In this document: positions 1-6,266 of the stretch, piece after piece
Layout of the letters: each line of letters begins with the position of its first letter
Position numbering within the stretch: the stretch's first letter is position 1
Assembly (NCBI GenBank): GCA_025453855.1
Contig: JALOPO010000202.1
Coordinates: 1 to 8,224, forward strand
Length of the DNA: 8,224 nucleotides
Source of the DNA: Gemmatimonadaceae bacterium
GTDB lineage: Bacteria > Gemmatimonadota > Gemmatimonadetes > Gemmatimonadales > Gemmatimonadaceae
Reading direction: 5' to 3'
The notes under the pieces: model-generated
Told to the model about the DNA's origin: nothing
The model's database searches: none
What the model saw: the letters and a program-made list of their open reading frames with translations, nothing else
Translations under genes and position numbers: made by a program

Positions 1-7
1 CACCCGA

Positions 8-793
8 TCAGGCGCGATGCTCGAGCGGTCCGTGTCCGGACCCGAGCCCGGGCGCGCTGGCGATCGCGCGGTGCACGTAGTCGAGCGCGATGTGCACGGC
101 GTCGCGGAGTGCGAGGCCGAGCGCGAGGTTGGCCGTGATCGCGGCCGACAGGGTGCAGCCGGTGCCGTGCAGCGACGTGGTGGCGATGCGCGCGTGCGTG
201 ACGTGCAGCACGCCGGCCGCATCGACGAGGACGTCGGTGGTGGTGTCACCGGTGAGATGCCCGCCCTTCACGAGCGCGGCCGCCGCGCCGAGCGACTCGA
301 CGAGATGGCGACCGGCGCGCTCCATCGCGGCGACGTCGCGCACCGGTTCGCCGACCAGGATCGCCGCCTCGTCGAGGTTCGGCGTGACGAGCGTGGCGCG
401 CGGGACGAGGCGCGCGACGATCGCCTGCACGGCGTCGCGCTCGAGCAGGAGGTCGCCGGAGGTCGCGACCATGACCGGGTCGAGGACGTACGGCGCGAGG
501 GCGTGGCGCTCGAGTGCATCGGCGACGGCGCCTACGGTGACCGCATCGCCGAGCATCCCGCTCTTCACGGCGGCGGGGCGCAGGTCGGTCGCCACCGCGT
601 CGGCCTGCTGTGCGACGAGCACGGGCGACACCGCCTGCCACGCCGTCACGCCGCGCGTGTTCTGCGCCGTGATCGCCGTCACCACCGACGTCCCGAAGAC
701 GCCGAACCGCTGGAAGCTCTTGAGGTCCGCCTGGATTCCCGCGCCGCCCCCCGAATCGGAGCCGGCGATCGTCAACGCGATGGGCATCGTCAT
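8..793 (-). CDS. thiD: Hydroxymethylpyrimidine/phosphomethylpyrimidine kinase ThiD
   Basis: Cytoplasmic ribokinase-superfamily enzyme that phosphorylates HMP and then HMP-phosphate to give HMP-PP, the pyrimidine half of thiamin. Visible motifs in the 261-residue product: the N-terminal substrate/glycine motif GSDSGGGAGIQAD (residues 11-23), DPVMVATSG (105-113), TPNLDEA (137-143), KGGH (176-179), and the C-terminal anion-hole motif HGTGC with the expected Cys213. Length is normal for the family and the gene is intact. The start at 793 (MTMPIAL) is followed by a second ATG two codons later at 787. Neither has a clear Shine-Dalgarno, so the exact start is open. The stop (TGA on the minus strand) is at 8-10, so nothing is known of what lies downstream. 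No TPP riboswitch hallmark is evident upstream. The gene is divergent from the small ORF at 963. Confidence 0.96.
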   Translation of the reverse strand: MTMPIALTIAGSDSGGGAGIQADLKSFQRFGVFGTSVVTAITAQNTRGVTAWQAVSPVLVAQQADAVATDLRPAAVKSGMLGDAVTVGAVADALERHALAPYVLDPVMVATSGDLLLERDAVQAIVARLVPRATLVTPNLDEAAILVGEPVRDVAAMERAGRHLVESLGAAAALVKGGHLTGDTTTDVLVDAAGVLHVTHARIATTSLHGTGCTLSAAITANLALGLALRDAVHIALDYVHRAIASAPGLGSGHGPLEHRA

Positions 794-900
794 GGCGGGA
801 AGGTAGTGACACGGGGCGCGCGGGCGGCGACGTGCCGGGTGGCCATGGACGGCGGCATGGTCGCACGGTCGCGTGCCCGGAGCCCGACGGTGACGGGGCG

Positions 901-929
901 TTCAGCCGATCGCGCACGTCGGCCATATT
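901..929 (+). promoter_or_regulatory. Possible sigma-70-like promoter for the ORF at 963
   Basis: A -35-like TTCAGC (901-906) and a -10-like CATATT (924-929) are separated by 17 bases. They sit in the one AT-richer patch of the gap, about 33 bases before the GTG start at 963. Matches to the consensus hexamers are partial (3/6 and 4/6), so this is a weak prediction. Confidence 0.25.
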
Positions 930-948
930 GCATGCGTCACCCCAACCC

Positions 949-953
949 GGGAG
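949..953 (+). promoter_or_regulatory. Ribosome binding site for the ORF at 963
   Basis: GGGAG lies 9 bases before the GTG at 963. It is one of the few clear Shine-Dalgarno sequences in this window and supports that start. Confidence 0.5.
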
Positions 954-962
954 CTCCATCGC

Positions 963-1318
963 GTGTTCGTGCCGGTCTGGCTGCTCGCACTCGTCGGCCT
1001 GGTGCTCGTCTGGCTCGTTTTCGCGGCGTGCGGGCGCAACCTCTTCCCGTTCCCCGACAACGGCTCGCGCATCTTCGCCGCCACGTCGCATGCCGCGCAG
1101 GACGCCATCGTGGCGCTCCTCGCGCAGCACGGCGTGCGGCAGCGCTTCCGCGGCGACACGCCGGGCGTGCGACGCGCGATCATGTCTCGGCCACCGTGGT
1201 CACCGATGCCGAGCCGGAGATCCCGATCTGCTTCGTGGTCACCGATGCACTGCGCTCCACCGCACTCAACTTCCGCAAGCACGCGGTGAAGTTCCCCATG
1301 CCGCAGCCGCTCCGCTGA
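963..1318 (+). pseudogene. Small membrane-anchored hypothetical protein, frameshifted
   Basis: I do not recognise the family. A GTG start at 963 opens a frame encoding one hydrophobic N-terminal segment (about residues 3-20, VPVWLLALVGLVLVWLVFAA) directly followed by Cys-Gly. It could be a membrane anchor or a poor lipobox (FAAC, with Phe at the -3 position). A soluble part follows, including RIFAATSHAAQDAIVALL and RFRGDTPGVRRAIM. After about residue 74 (near 1182) this frame degenerates into Ser/Arg/Pro-rich shadow sequence. A natural-looking continuation appears in the -1 frame, with VSATVVTDAEPEIPICFVVTD and RSTALNFRKHAVKFPMPQPLR, ending at TGA 1316-1318. Restoring one base near 1160-1195 gives a single protein of about 118 residues. 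The break may be a sequencing error or a real mutation. The gene ends 25 bases before the P450 gene on the same strand. Confidence 0.6.
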
Positions 1319-1343
1319 CGGCGTTCCCCGTCATCCCGCTGTC

Positions 1344-2747
1344 GTGACGACGCTCGCCCTCCCGGATGCCGGTGCCGAGGCGCTCTATCGCCCACCCGCG
1401 CCGGTCCCCACGTCGCCGGTGCGCGCCCTGCTGCGCGCGCTCGTGCGCGGCGAGCGCGACCTCCTCTCGCTCGTCCCGCGCGAGGCGTACACCGAGCCGC
1501 TGCTCGCGCTCGCGGCGCGGCGCGGCGTGCTCTACGTGAACGAGCCGGCGCTCGTGCACCGCATCATGCTCGACGCCGAGGAGATCTTCCCCAAGAACGA
1601 CCTGATGGTCGGCGCGCTGCAGCCGCTGGTGGGCGACTCGATCTTCGTCTCGAGCGGCGAGCGGTGGCGGCACCAGCGCCGGATGATCGACCCGGCGTTC
1701 TCGCACATGCGCGTGCACCGCTCGTACCCGGCGATGGTGGCCGCCGTCGACGACCACGAGGCGTGGCTCGACGCGCAGGCCGCGTCGGGGGCGCCGCTCT
1801 CGCTCGACGCCGCGATGGCCTCGGTGACCGCCGACGTGATCTGTCGCACGATCTTCTCGCAGACGCTCGCCGGCGGCACGGCGCGCGAGGTCTTCCACGC
1901 CTTCGTGGAGTTCGAGCGCCACGTCTCGAACGTGGACCTCGTGCAGCTCCTCGTGGGGAAGCCGTGGGCCGAGGTCCCGCAGCCGCCGCGCGTGCTCGAG
2001 GCGTGCCGCCTCATCCGGCAGCGCGTCGACGAGCTCCTCGCCCCGCGGCTCGCGATGGGCGACGACCAGCTCGACGACATCGTCGGCGCGACGATCACCG
2101 CGCGCGACCCGGAGACGGGGGAGGGGTTCACGCGCGAGGAGCTCATCGACCAGATCGGCGTCTTCTTCCTCGCCGGCCACGAGACGACGGCCAGCGTGCT
2201 CACCTGGTGCGCCTTCATCATGAGCCAGCGCCCGTCGCTCGTCACGCGCATGCGGGCCGAGGTCGACGCGCTCTGCGGCGATGGCCCCGTGGAGTTCGAG
2301 CACGCCAAGCGCCTCGCCTTCGTGCGCAACGTCTTCCGCGAGACGATGCGCCTCTACCCGCCGATCACCTTCATCCCGCGCGTCGCGGCGCGCGACACCG
2401 AGATCGGCGGCCGCGCGGTGCGTCGCGGCACGATGGTCATGATCGCGCCGTGGACGATCCACCGGCACGAGCGGATCTGGGCCAACCCCGATCGCTTCGA
2501 CCCCGACCGCTGGGCGCCGGAGCGCGAGCAGCAGGTGCCGCCGGGCGCCTACATCCCGTTCGGCATCGGGCCGCGCATCTGCGTCGGTGCCGCCTTCGCC
2601 ACGCTCGAGGCGACGATGATCCTCGCGCGTTTCGTGCGGCGCTACGACGTGGAGGCGCTCGACCCGGCGGCGGTGCGCCCGATCGCGCGCCTCACGACGC
2701 GCCCGGCAACGGAGATCCGGGTGCGGGTGCACCGGCGCCGCGACTGA
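1344..2747 (+). CDS. Cytochrome P450, candidate carotenoid hydroxylase
   Basis: Heme-thiolate monooxygenase of 467 residues with every core P450 motif: the C-helix WRHQRR heme-propionate region, the I-helix oxygen-activation motif AGHETT (277-282), the K-helix ExxR pair (Glu333-Arg336, ETMR), a PERF-like FDPDRW (385-390), and the heme loop FGIGPRICVG with the thiolate Cys413. There is no N-terminal membrane anchor and no fused reductase, so it should be soluble and depend on separate redox partners, none of which is in the window. The start is GTG at 1344 with no obvious Shine-Dalgarno. It follows the small ORF by 25 bases and faces the carotenoid operon tail-to-tail. The P450 assignment is firm. 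The substrate is unknown, and a role in hydroxylating the carotenoid made by the neighbouring cruF/crtI is inferred from location only. It could equally act on a fatty acid or terpenoid. Confidence 0.95.
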   Translation: MTTLALPDAGAEALYRPPAPVPTSPVRALLRALVRGERDLLSLVPREAYTEPLLALAARRGVLYVNEPALVHRIMLDAEEIFPKNDLMVGALQPLVGDSIFVSSGERWRHQRRMIDPAFSHMRVHRSYPAMVAAVDDHEAWLDAQAASGAPLSLDAAMASVTADVICRTIFSQTLAGGTAREVFHAFVEFERHVSNVDLVQLLVGKPWAEVPQPPRVLEACRLIRQRVDELLAPRLAMGDDQLDDIVGATITARDPETGEGFTREELIDQIGVFFLAGHETTASVLTWCAFIMSQRPSLVTRMRAEVDALCGDGPVEFEHAKRLAFVRNVFRETMRLYPPITFIPRVAARDTEIGGRAVRRGTMVMIAPWTIHRHERIWANPDRFDPDRWAPEREQQVPPGAYIPFGIGPRICVGAAFATLEATMILARFVRRYDVEALDPAAVRPIARLTTRPATEIRVRVHRRRD

Positions 2748-3495
2748 CCGTCGCGCGTTGCGCCGCGAGCGCGCGCCCGCGGAGCCGCGCGATGCGCACC
2801 TGGTGCCAGATGATGATCGCCAGCCCGATCGTGCACGGCATCGCCCAGAGCACGGGGTTGAAGGCGTGGTCGGGCATCGCGCGCACGAGGCCGAAGGCGA
2901 GGAAGGCGGTGTAGGCGCTGATCGCCGCCCCCACGAGCGCCTTGGCGTGCTCGTACATGTAGCTGAAGAGCTTCGGCGCGGGCGTGAAGGCGTACCACAG
3001 GTTGGTGCCGCCGCTCGCCAGCCCCACCACCGAGATGCCGAGCATCGTCGGCTGGCGCAGCGTCCAGCCATGCCACGCGACGTTCAGCGCACAGACGATC
3101 ACCAGCAGCTGCAGCCCCACGTTGAGCAGGTTGCGGTCGCGCACGTGCGCTGTCTTGTTGCGCGCCGCGCCCCAGCCGTGCCAGACGAGCGAGAGCGTGA
3201 GCACCGCGAGGTACTGCATCATCCAGCCGAAGAGGCCCCGCGTGAGCGCCTCGTCGCGCCAGATCGGGTGGGCGGCGAAGTCGGGGTGCGTGCCGTAGGG
3301 CGAGAGGAGCGTGAGGCTGCTCATGCCGAGCGCGAGGCAGCCGGTGACCAGCAGCGCGTAGACGAAGATGAGCCCCCATCGCGTGTGGGCGCGCCCGCCC
3401 TTGCGCGTCGCCACCGCCACCCAGAACAGCACCAGCCCCACCGAGCCGGTGACGAGGTGCCCCCAGACGAGCACGCGGAAGAGATCGTGCAGCAT
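2692..3495 (-). CDS. Polytopic membrane protein of unknown function (about 7 TM, possibly DUF2306-like), in the carotenoid operon
   Basis: I cannot assign a function. The 267-residue product has about seven hydrophobic segments, approximately residues 5-30, 38-64, 88-108, 123-145, 151-170, 185-206 and 216-238, and a basic Ala/Pro/Gly-rich tail. The TM1 histidine (GHLVTGSVG, His13) followed by KGGRAHTRWG (32-41) at the TM1/TM2 junction recalls DUF2306-type membrane proteins, and further histidines sit in repeated HGW motifs (TM3 and TM4). The start is taken at ATG 3495 (MLHDLFRVL), where membrane-protein character begins. An upstream in-frame extension to 3603 would run through the end of crtI and looks non-natural. 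Only 22 bases separate it from the crtI stop, so the two are probably co-transcribed after cruF. The last 56 bases (2692-2747) overlap the convergent P450 gene, and these encode the low-complexity tail. A role in carotenoid modification or placement is a guess from position. Confidence 0.85.
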   Translation of the reverse strand: MLHDLFRVLVWGHLVTGSVGLVLFWVAVATRKGGRAHTRWGLIFVYALLVTGCLALGMSSLTLLSPYGTHPDFAAHPIWRDEALTRGLFGWMMQYLAVLTLSLVWHGWGAARNKTAHVRDRNLLNVGLQLLVIVCALNVAWHGWTLRQPTMLGISVVGLASGGTNLWYAFTPAPKLFSYMYEHAKALVGAAISAYTAFLAFGLVRAMPDHAFNPVLWAMPCTIGLAIIIWHQVRIARLRGRALAAQRATVSRGAGAPAPGSPLPGAS

Positions 3496-3517
3496 CGCCG
3501 TGGCGCCGCGTCGTGGC

Positions 3518-5000
3518 TCAGCGTGTGGCGAGCGCCGCCGGCGAGATCGGCAGCGGCGGCGCGTCCACGCCGCGCCCGCCCGGGACGCGCCGGCGCCCGC
3601 CACTCGCCTCGCCGATGAAGTCGGCGACGATCTTCCCGCTCGCCATCACGCCCGGCAGCCCTGCACCCGGATGCGGACCGGCGCCGCAGAACCAGAGCGC
3701 CTGCACGTCGCGGCTCTTCACGTGCGGCCGGAAGTAGCCGCTCTGGAAGAGCGTCGGTTCGGGGCCGAACGCCGCGCCGAGGTGGCTGTTGAGCGTGTCG
3801 CGGAAGTAGCGCGGGTCGATGCGATGCTCGCGGCCCCACCGCCTCCCAGTCCACGTCGCCGGCCAGGTTCGGCACCGGCGAGAGCACGTAGAAGGCATCG
3901 TGCCCCGGCGGGGCGAGCGAGGGATCGGTGGCGGTGGGGCGGTGCAGGTAGAGCGAGAAGTCGTCGCTCAGCACCTTGCGGTCGAAGATGTCGGAGAGCA
4001 GCCCCTTGTAGCGCGGCCCGAGGAGGATCTCGTGGTGCGCGAGCTCCTCGTAGCGGCGGTTCGTGCCGAAGTAGATCACGAACAGCGACATCGAGTGACG
4101 GAAGCGGTCGATGCGCGCGTCGGTCATGTGGCGCCGCGCCGCCGCCGGGAGGAGCGCGCGATGCGCCTGCGACACGTCGCCGTTGCAGACGACGTGATCG
4201 CCCGCGAGGTGCGTCCCGTCCACGAGGCGGACACCGGTGGCGCGCGTCAGGTCGGGCGTGAGCGTGATCTCGGCCACTTCCGCGCCGTAACGGATCGTCC
4301 CGCCCAGCTCCTCGAAGCAGCGCACGAGGCCGCGCACGAGCGCGCCGGTGCCCCCCATCGCGAACCAGACGCCCCACTGCTGCTCGAGGTAGTGGATGAG
4401 CGCGTACATCGCGCTCGCCGCGAACGGGTTGCCGCCCACCAGCAGCGGGTGGAAGCTGAACACCTGCTGCAGCCGCGGGTCGCGCAGGTGGTGCGCCGCG
4501 AGCTGCGCCACCGAGCGGTCGGCGCGGAGCCGCGCCAGCGCGGGGGCCACCTTGAGCATCGACCCGATGGTGTCGAGCGGGACGTCGATGAGCGCCATCC
4601 CTGCCTCGCAGATCGCCTTCGCGTCGCGGCGGAAGCGCTCGAAGCCCTCGACGTCGCGCGGCTCGAAGCGCGCCACCTGCGCACGCAGCGCGTCGAGATC
4701 GGCGTTGTAGCGGAAGACCGACCCGTCCTGGAAGCGGACGTTGTAGAACGGATCGCACTGCACGAGCGTCACGTAGTCGGCGGTGCGCGCGCCGGCGCTC
4801 GCGAAGATCGCGTCGAGGAGCCACGGCGCGGTGACGATCGTGGGACCGGCATCGAAGGTGAAGCCGTCACGCTCGAAGACGTAGGCGCGACCGCCCGCCT
4901 TGTCGAGCTTCTCCACGATCGTGACGTCGTGGCCCTGGGCCTGGAGCCGGATGGCTGCGGCGAGACCGCCGAAGCCGCTGCCGATGACGACGATGCGCAT
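3518..5000 (-). pseudogene. crtI: Phytoene desaturase CrtI, interrupted by a +1 frameshift
   Basis: FAD-dependent carotenoid desaturase that converts colourless phytoene to a coloured linear polyene at the membrane. The N-terminus has the dinucleotide-binding GSGFGG (7-12), the Glu of VEK after beta-2, and AGGRAYVFERDGFTFDAGP. The middle has the CrtI-typical FSFHPLLVGGNPFAAS and a GGTGALV motif. The C-terminus has HLGAAFGPEPTLFQSGYFRPH and FCGAGPHPGAGLPGVMASGK. These C-terminal motifs lie in a different frame from the rest. The first frame runs through DVDWEAVG (Val388-Gly389), and the second picks up at REHRIDPRYF. Removing one C from the CCCC run at 3834-3837 (GGGG on the coding strand) joins them into 493 residues, normal for CrtI, with stop TGA at 3518-3520. 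Without correction, translation continues as nonsense to 3321. No Shine-Dalgarno is visible before ATG 5000. The gene lies 69 bases after cruF. Family identity is firm. The number of desaturation steps cannot be read from sequence. Confidence 0.93.
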
Positions 5001-5031
5001 GCGAGCGCGAATGGGACGGGGGAAGACGAGG

Positions 5032-5060
5032 ACGGCGCCGCGCAGGGAGCACGGCGCCGT
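5032..5060 (-). repeat. Intercistronic hairpin between cruF and crtI
   Basis: Arms acggcgccg (5032-5040) and cggcgccgt (5052-5060) are perfect 9-base complements around an 11-base loop (5041-5051). Each arm also contains the self-palindrome cggcgccg. No T-run follows on either strand, so it does not look like a simple intrinsic terminator. It may be an mRNA processing or stability structure, a partial attenuator, or a pair of protein-binding half sites. Confidence 0.5.
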
Positions 5061-5069
5061 GGATCGAGG

Positions 5070-6041
5070 TCAGTCGCCGGCGGTGGCGATGGGCGCGGTG
5101 CCGAGCCTGGCGCGCGCCGGGATCGGCGCCGGCCGGCGTCCCGCACGCCACGACAGCCAGAGCGGGAGCCCCATCGTCACCAGCCCGAGCAGCCCCGCCG
5201 GCACCATCCCCTGGCGGAAGCAGATCGCGAACGCGAGCAGGCCGTTCACCGCGTAGAGCACGAGCGGGATGTCGGAGTGCGACAGCTGCCGCGCCCAGGT
5301 GCTCGGCGGCACGACGACGAGCATCGCGCGCGCGACCAGCGTCCCGGTGAGGAGCCAGCCGAGCCAGTTGGTGATCGGCATGCCGTAGAAGATCGGCTCG
5401 CCGATGAAGCGCACGAACGCCGACTCGCCCGACAGGTCCGGAACGTTCCAGAGCCAGTGCGCCGTCTTCACCATCGCCGGGTCCATCACGACGTCCCATG
5501 CGGTGAGCAGCAGCCCGCAGACGAAGGCCCACCACCAGCGGCTCGTCGAATCATCGGTGCCGGGGAGGAGCCGGCCGCACATCCCCATGCACGCCACCAG
5601 CATGTAGAACCACGACGTGGGGATGTTGTACGGGACGAGGTCGAGGATCTTGTAGCCGAGCGCCTGCGTGTAGTAGTAGACGCCGAACGGGAGCCCGGTG
5701 AACGTCCCCGCCAGCTCGGCGCCGAGCGAGAGGAAGAAGGCGAGCGCGCCGACGATGAGCGTCGGCCGCATCCCGATCATCGCCGCGCAGAAGCAGAAGC
5801 CGGCGATGGCGCCGAGGACGACCGTCCCCTGGCCGCCCCAGTGCATGCCGAACGCGTAGACCTTCGCGTTGAACGGCTCGGCCAGCCAGGCCGGCATCGG
5901 CGGCGCGAGGAAGGTCGCGAAGGCGATCGACGAGAGCACGTGCGCGATCACGTGCGCCAGCAGGGCCAGGCCGGCGATGCGCAGCAGCAGCGTGCGCTGG
6001 CTGGCCGACATGCCGGGCGGCGGGGGCGGGGCAGACGTCAT
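5070..6041 (-). CDS. cruF: Carotenoid 1,2-hydratase of the CruF family
   Basis: Integral membrane hydratase that adds water across the terminal C-1,2 double bond of acyclic carotenoid ends to give a 1-hydroxy group, as in myxol-type and bacterioruberin-type carotenoids. The 323-residue product is multi-spanning and carries the signatures I associate with the CruF (DUF422) family: GAELAGTFTGLPFGVYYYT (108-126), VPYNIPTSWFYML (136-148), AWDVVMDPAMV (181-191) and FYGMPITNWLGWLLTG (218-233). The N-terminus before the first membrane span is short and Pro-rich (APPPPPG, 4-10). An alternative ATG at 6011 (MSASQ) would remove that stretch, and neither start has a strong Shine-Dalgarno. It is the first gene of the cruF-crtI-membrane protein set. 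CruF is firm as a family call. The exact substrate depends on how far CrtI desaturates and on whether the ends are cyclised elsewhere in the genome. Confidence 0.93.
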   Translation of the reverse strand: MTSAPPPPPGMSASQRTLLLRIAGLALLAHVIAHVLSSIAFATFLAPPMPAWLAEPFNAKVYAFGMHWGGQGTVVLGAIAGFCFCAAMIGMRPTLIVGALAFFLSLGAELAGTFTGLPFGVYYYTQALGYKILDLVPYNIPTSWFYMLVACMGMCGRLLPGTDDSTSRWWWAFVCGLLLTAWDVVMDPAMVKTAHWLWNVPDLSGESAFVRFIGEPIFYGMPITNWLGWLLTGTLVARAMLVVVPPSTWARQLSHSDIPLVLYAVNGLLAFAICFRQGMVPAGLLGLVTMGLPLWLSWRAGRRPAPIPARARLGTAPIATAGD

Positions 6042-6059
6042 GACTCGGGCTCGGGTGGA

Positions 6060-6073
6060 CGCGCCGCGGCGCG
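6060..6073. repeat. 14-base perfect palindrome in the cruF leader
   Basis: cgcgccgcggcgcg is its own reverse complement and starts 19 bases upstream of the cruF start codon. It could be an operator or fold in the 5' UTR. In DNA this GC-rich such a palindrome can also occur by chance. Confidence 0.35.
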
Positions 6074-6173
6074 CGCATCACTAAAGAAAGCGCACGGGAC
6101 GAATGCGTGCGCGCCGTGACGCGTGCCGACGGTTCCGCCGCGACGGTGACCGCCGCGGGTGCCGAGCACGAGT

Positions 6174-6205
6174 ATGCCCCTGCCCACCGGGGTGGGCAAG
6201 GGCAT
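6174..6205 (-). terminator. Strong inverted repeat downstream of the M48 gene, probable terminator hairpin
   Basis: Arms atgcccctgcccacc (6174-6188) and ggtgggcaagggcat (6191-6205) pair over 15 positions with a single mismatch (6179 against 6200) around a 2-base centre. The structure lies about 60 bases past the M48 stop in its direction of transcription and upstream of the carotenoid operon. Its symmetry would let it work on both strands. There is no U-tract on either side, so it is not a canonical intrinsic terminator. A palindromic regulator site is the main alternative. Confidence 0.5.
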
Positions 6206-6266
6206 GCGCGACACCTTCGCGAGGCCGCGTGCGCGACGCACCGGCGGCGACGCGTCGCCTCGTCGA

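Larger units (their letters stand above)
794..962. other. Divergent intergenic region between thiD and the small ORF at 963
   Basis: This 169-base gap should hold the control regions of both divergent genes. It is mostly GC-rich without conserved coding. The only AT-richer patch is around 922-940 (ccatattgcatgcgtcac). I see no convincing hairpin, repeat or riboswitch. Confidence 0.6.
6042..6266. other. Intergenic region: cruF leader/promoter zone and M48 gene 3' flank
   Basis: This 225-base gap must contain the promoter for the minus-strand carotenoid operon. The only AT-richer island is 6077-6090 (atcactaaagaaag). On the minus strand it reads CTTTCTTTAGTGAT and includes a -10-like TTTAGT (6085-6080), about 39 bases before the cruF ATG. 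I find no good -35 hexamer at the usual distance. Nearer the start lies a 14-base perfect GC palindrome (6060-6073), and nearer the M48 gene a long hairpin (6174-6205). I see no credible coding in the gap. Confidence 0.5.

Noticed and set aside
794..962. TPP riboswitch upstream of thiD
   Set aside because: The characteristic CTGAGA element of the thi-box is not seen on the minus strand in the gap.
17..1318. A 433-codon plus-strand open frame starting opposite thiD
   Set aside because: Only its last ~45 codons look natural, and they are the displaced C-terminal half of the ORF starting at 963. The rest is the thiD antisense shadow.
1266..3071. A 601-codon open frame on the minus strand opposite the P450
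   Set aside because: Low-complexity Arg/Ala/Glu/His composition, opposite a gene with all P450 motifs. Treated as a shadow.
3498..3603. N-terminal extension of the membrane protein up to 3603
   Set aside because: The added residues are Arg/Ala-rich shadow of the crtI C-terminus. The hydrophobic protein starts naturally at ATG 3495.
3819..6119. A 766-codon open frame on the plus strand opposite crtI and cruF
   Set aside because: Its product is Arg/His/Glu/Asp-rich with no motifs, the usual antisense shadow of GC-rich genes. The minus strand carries clear CrtI and CruF motifs.
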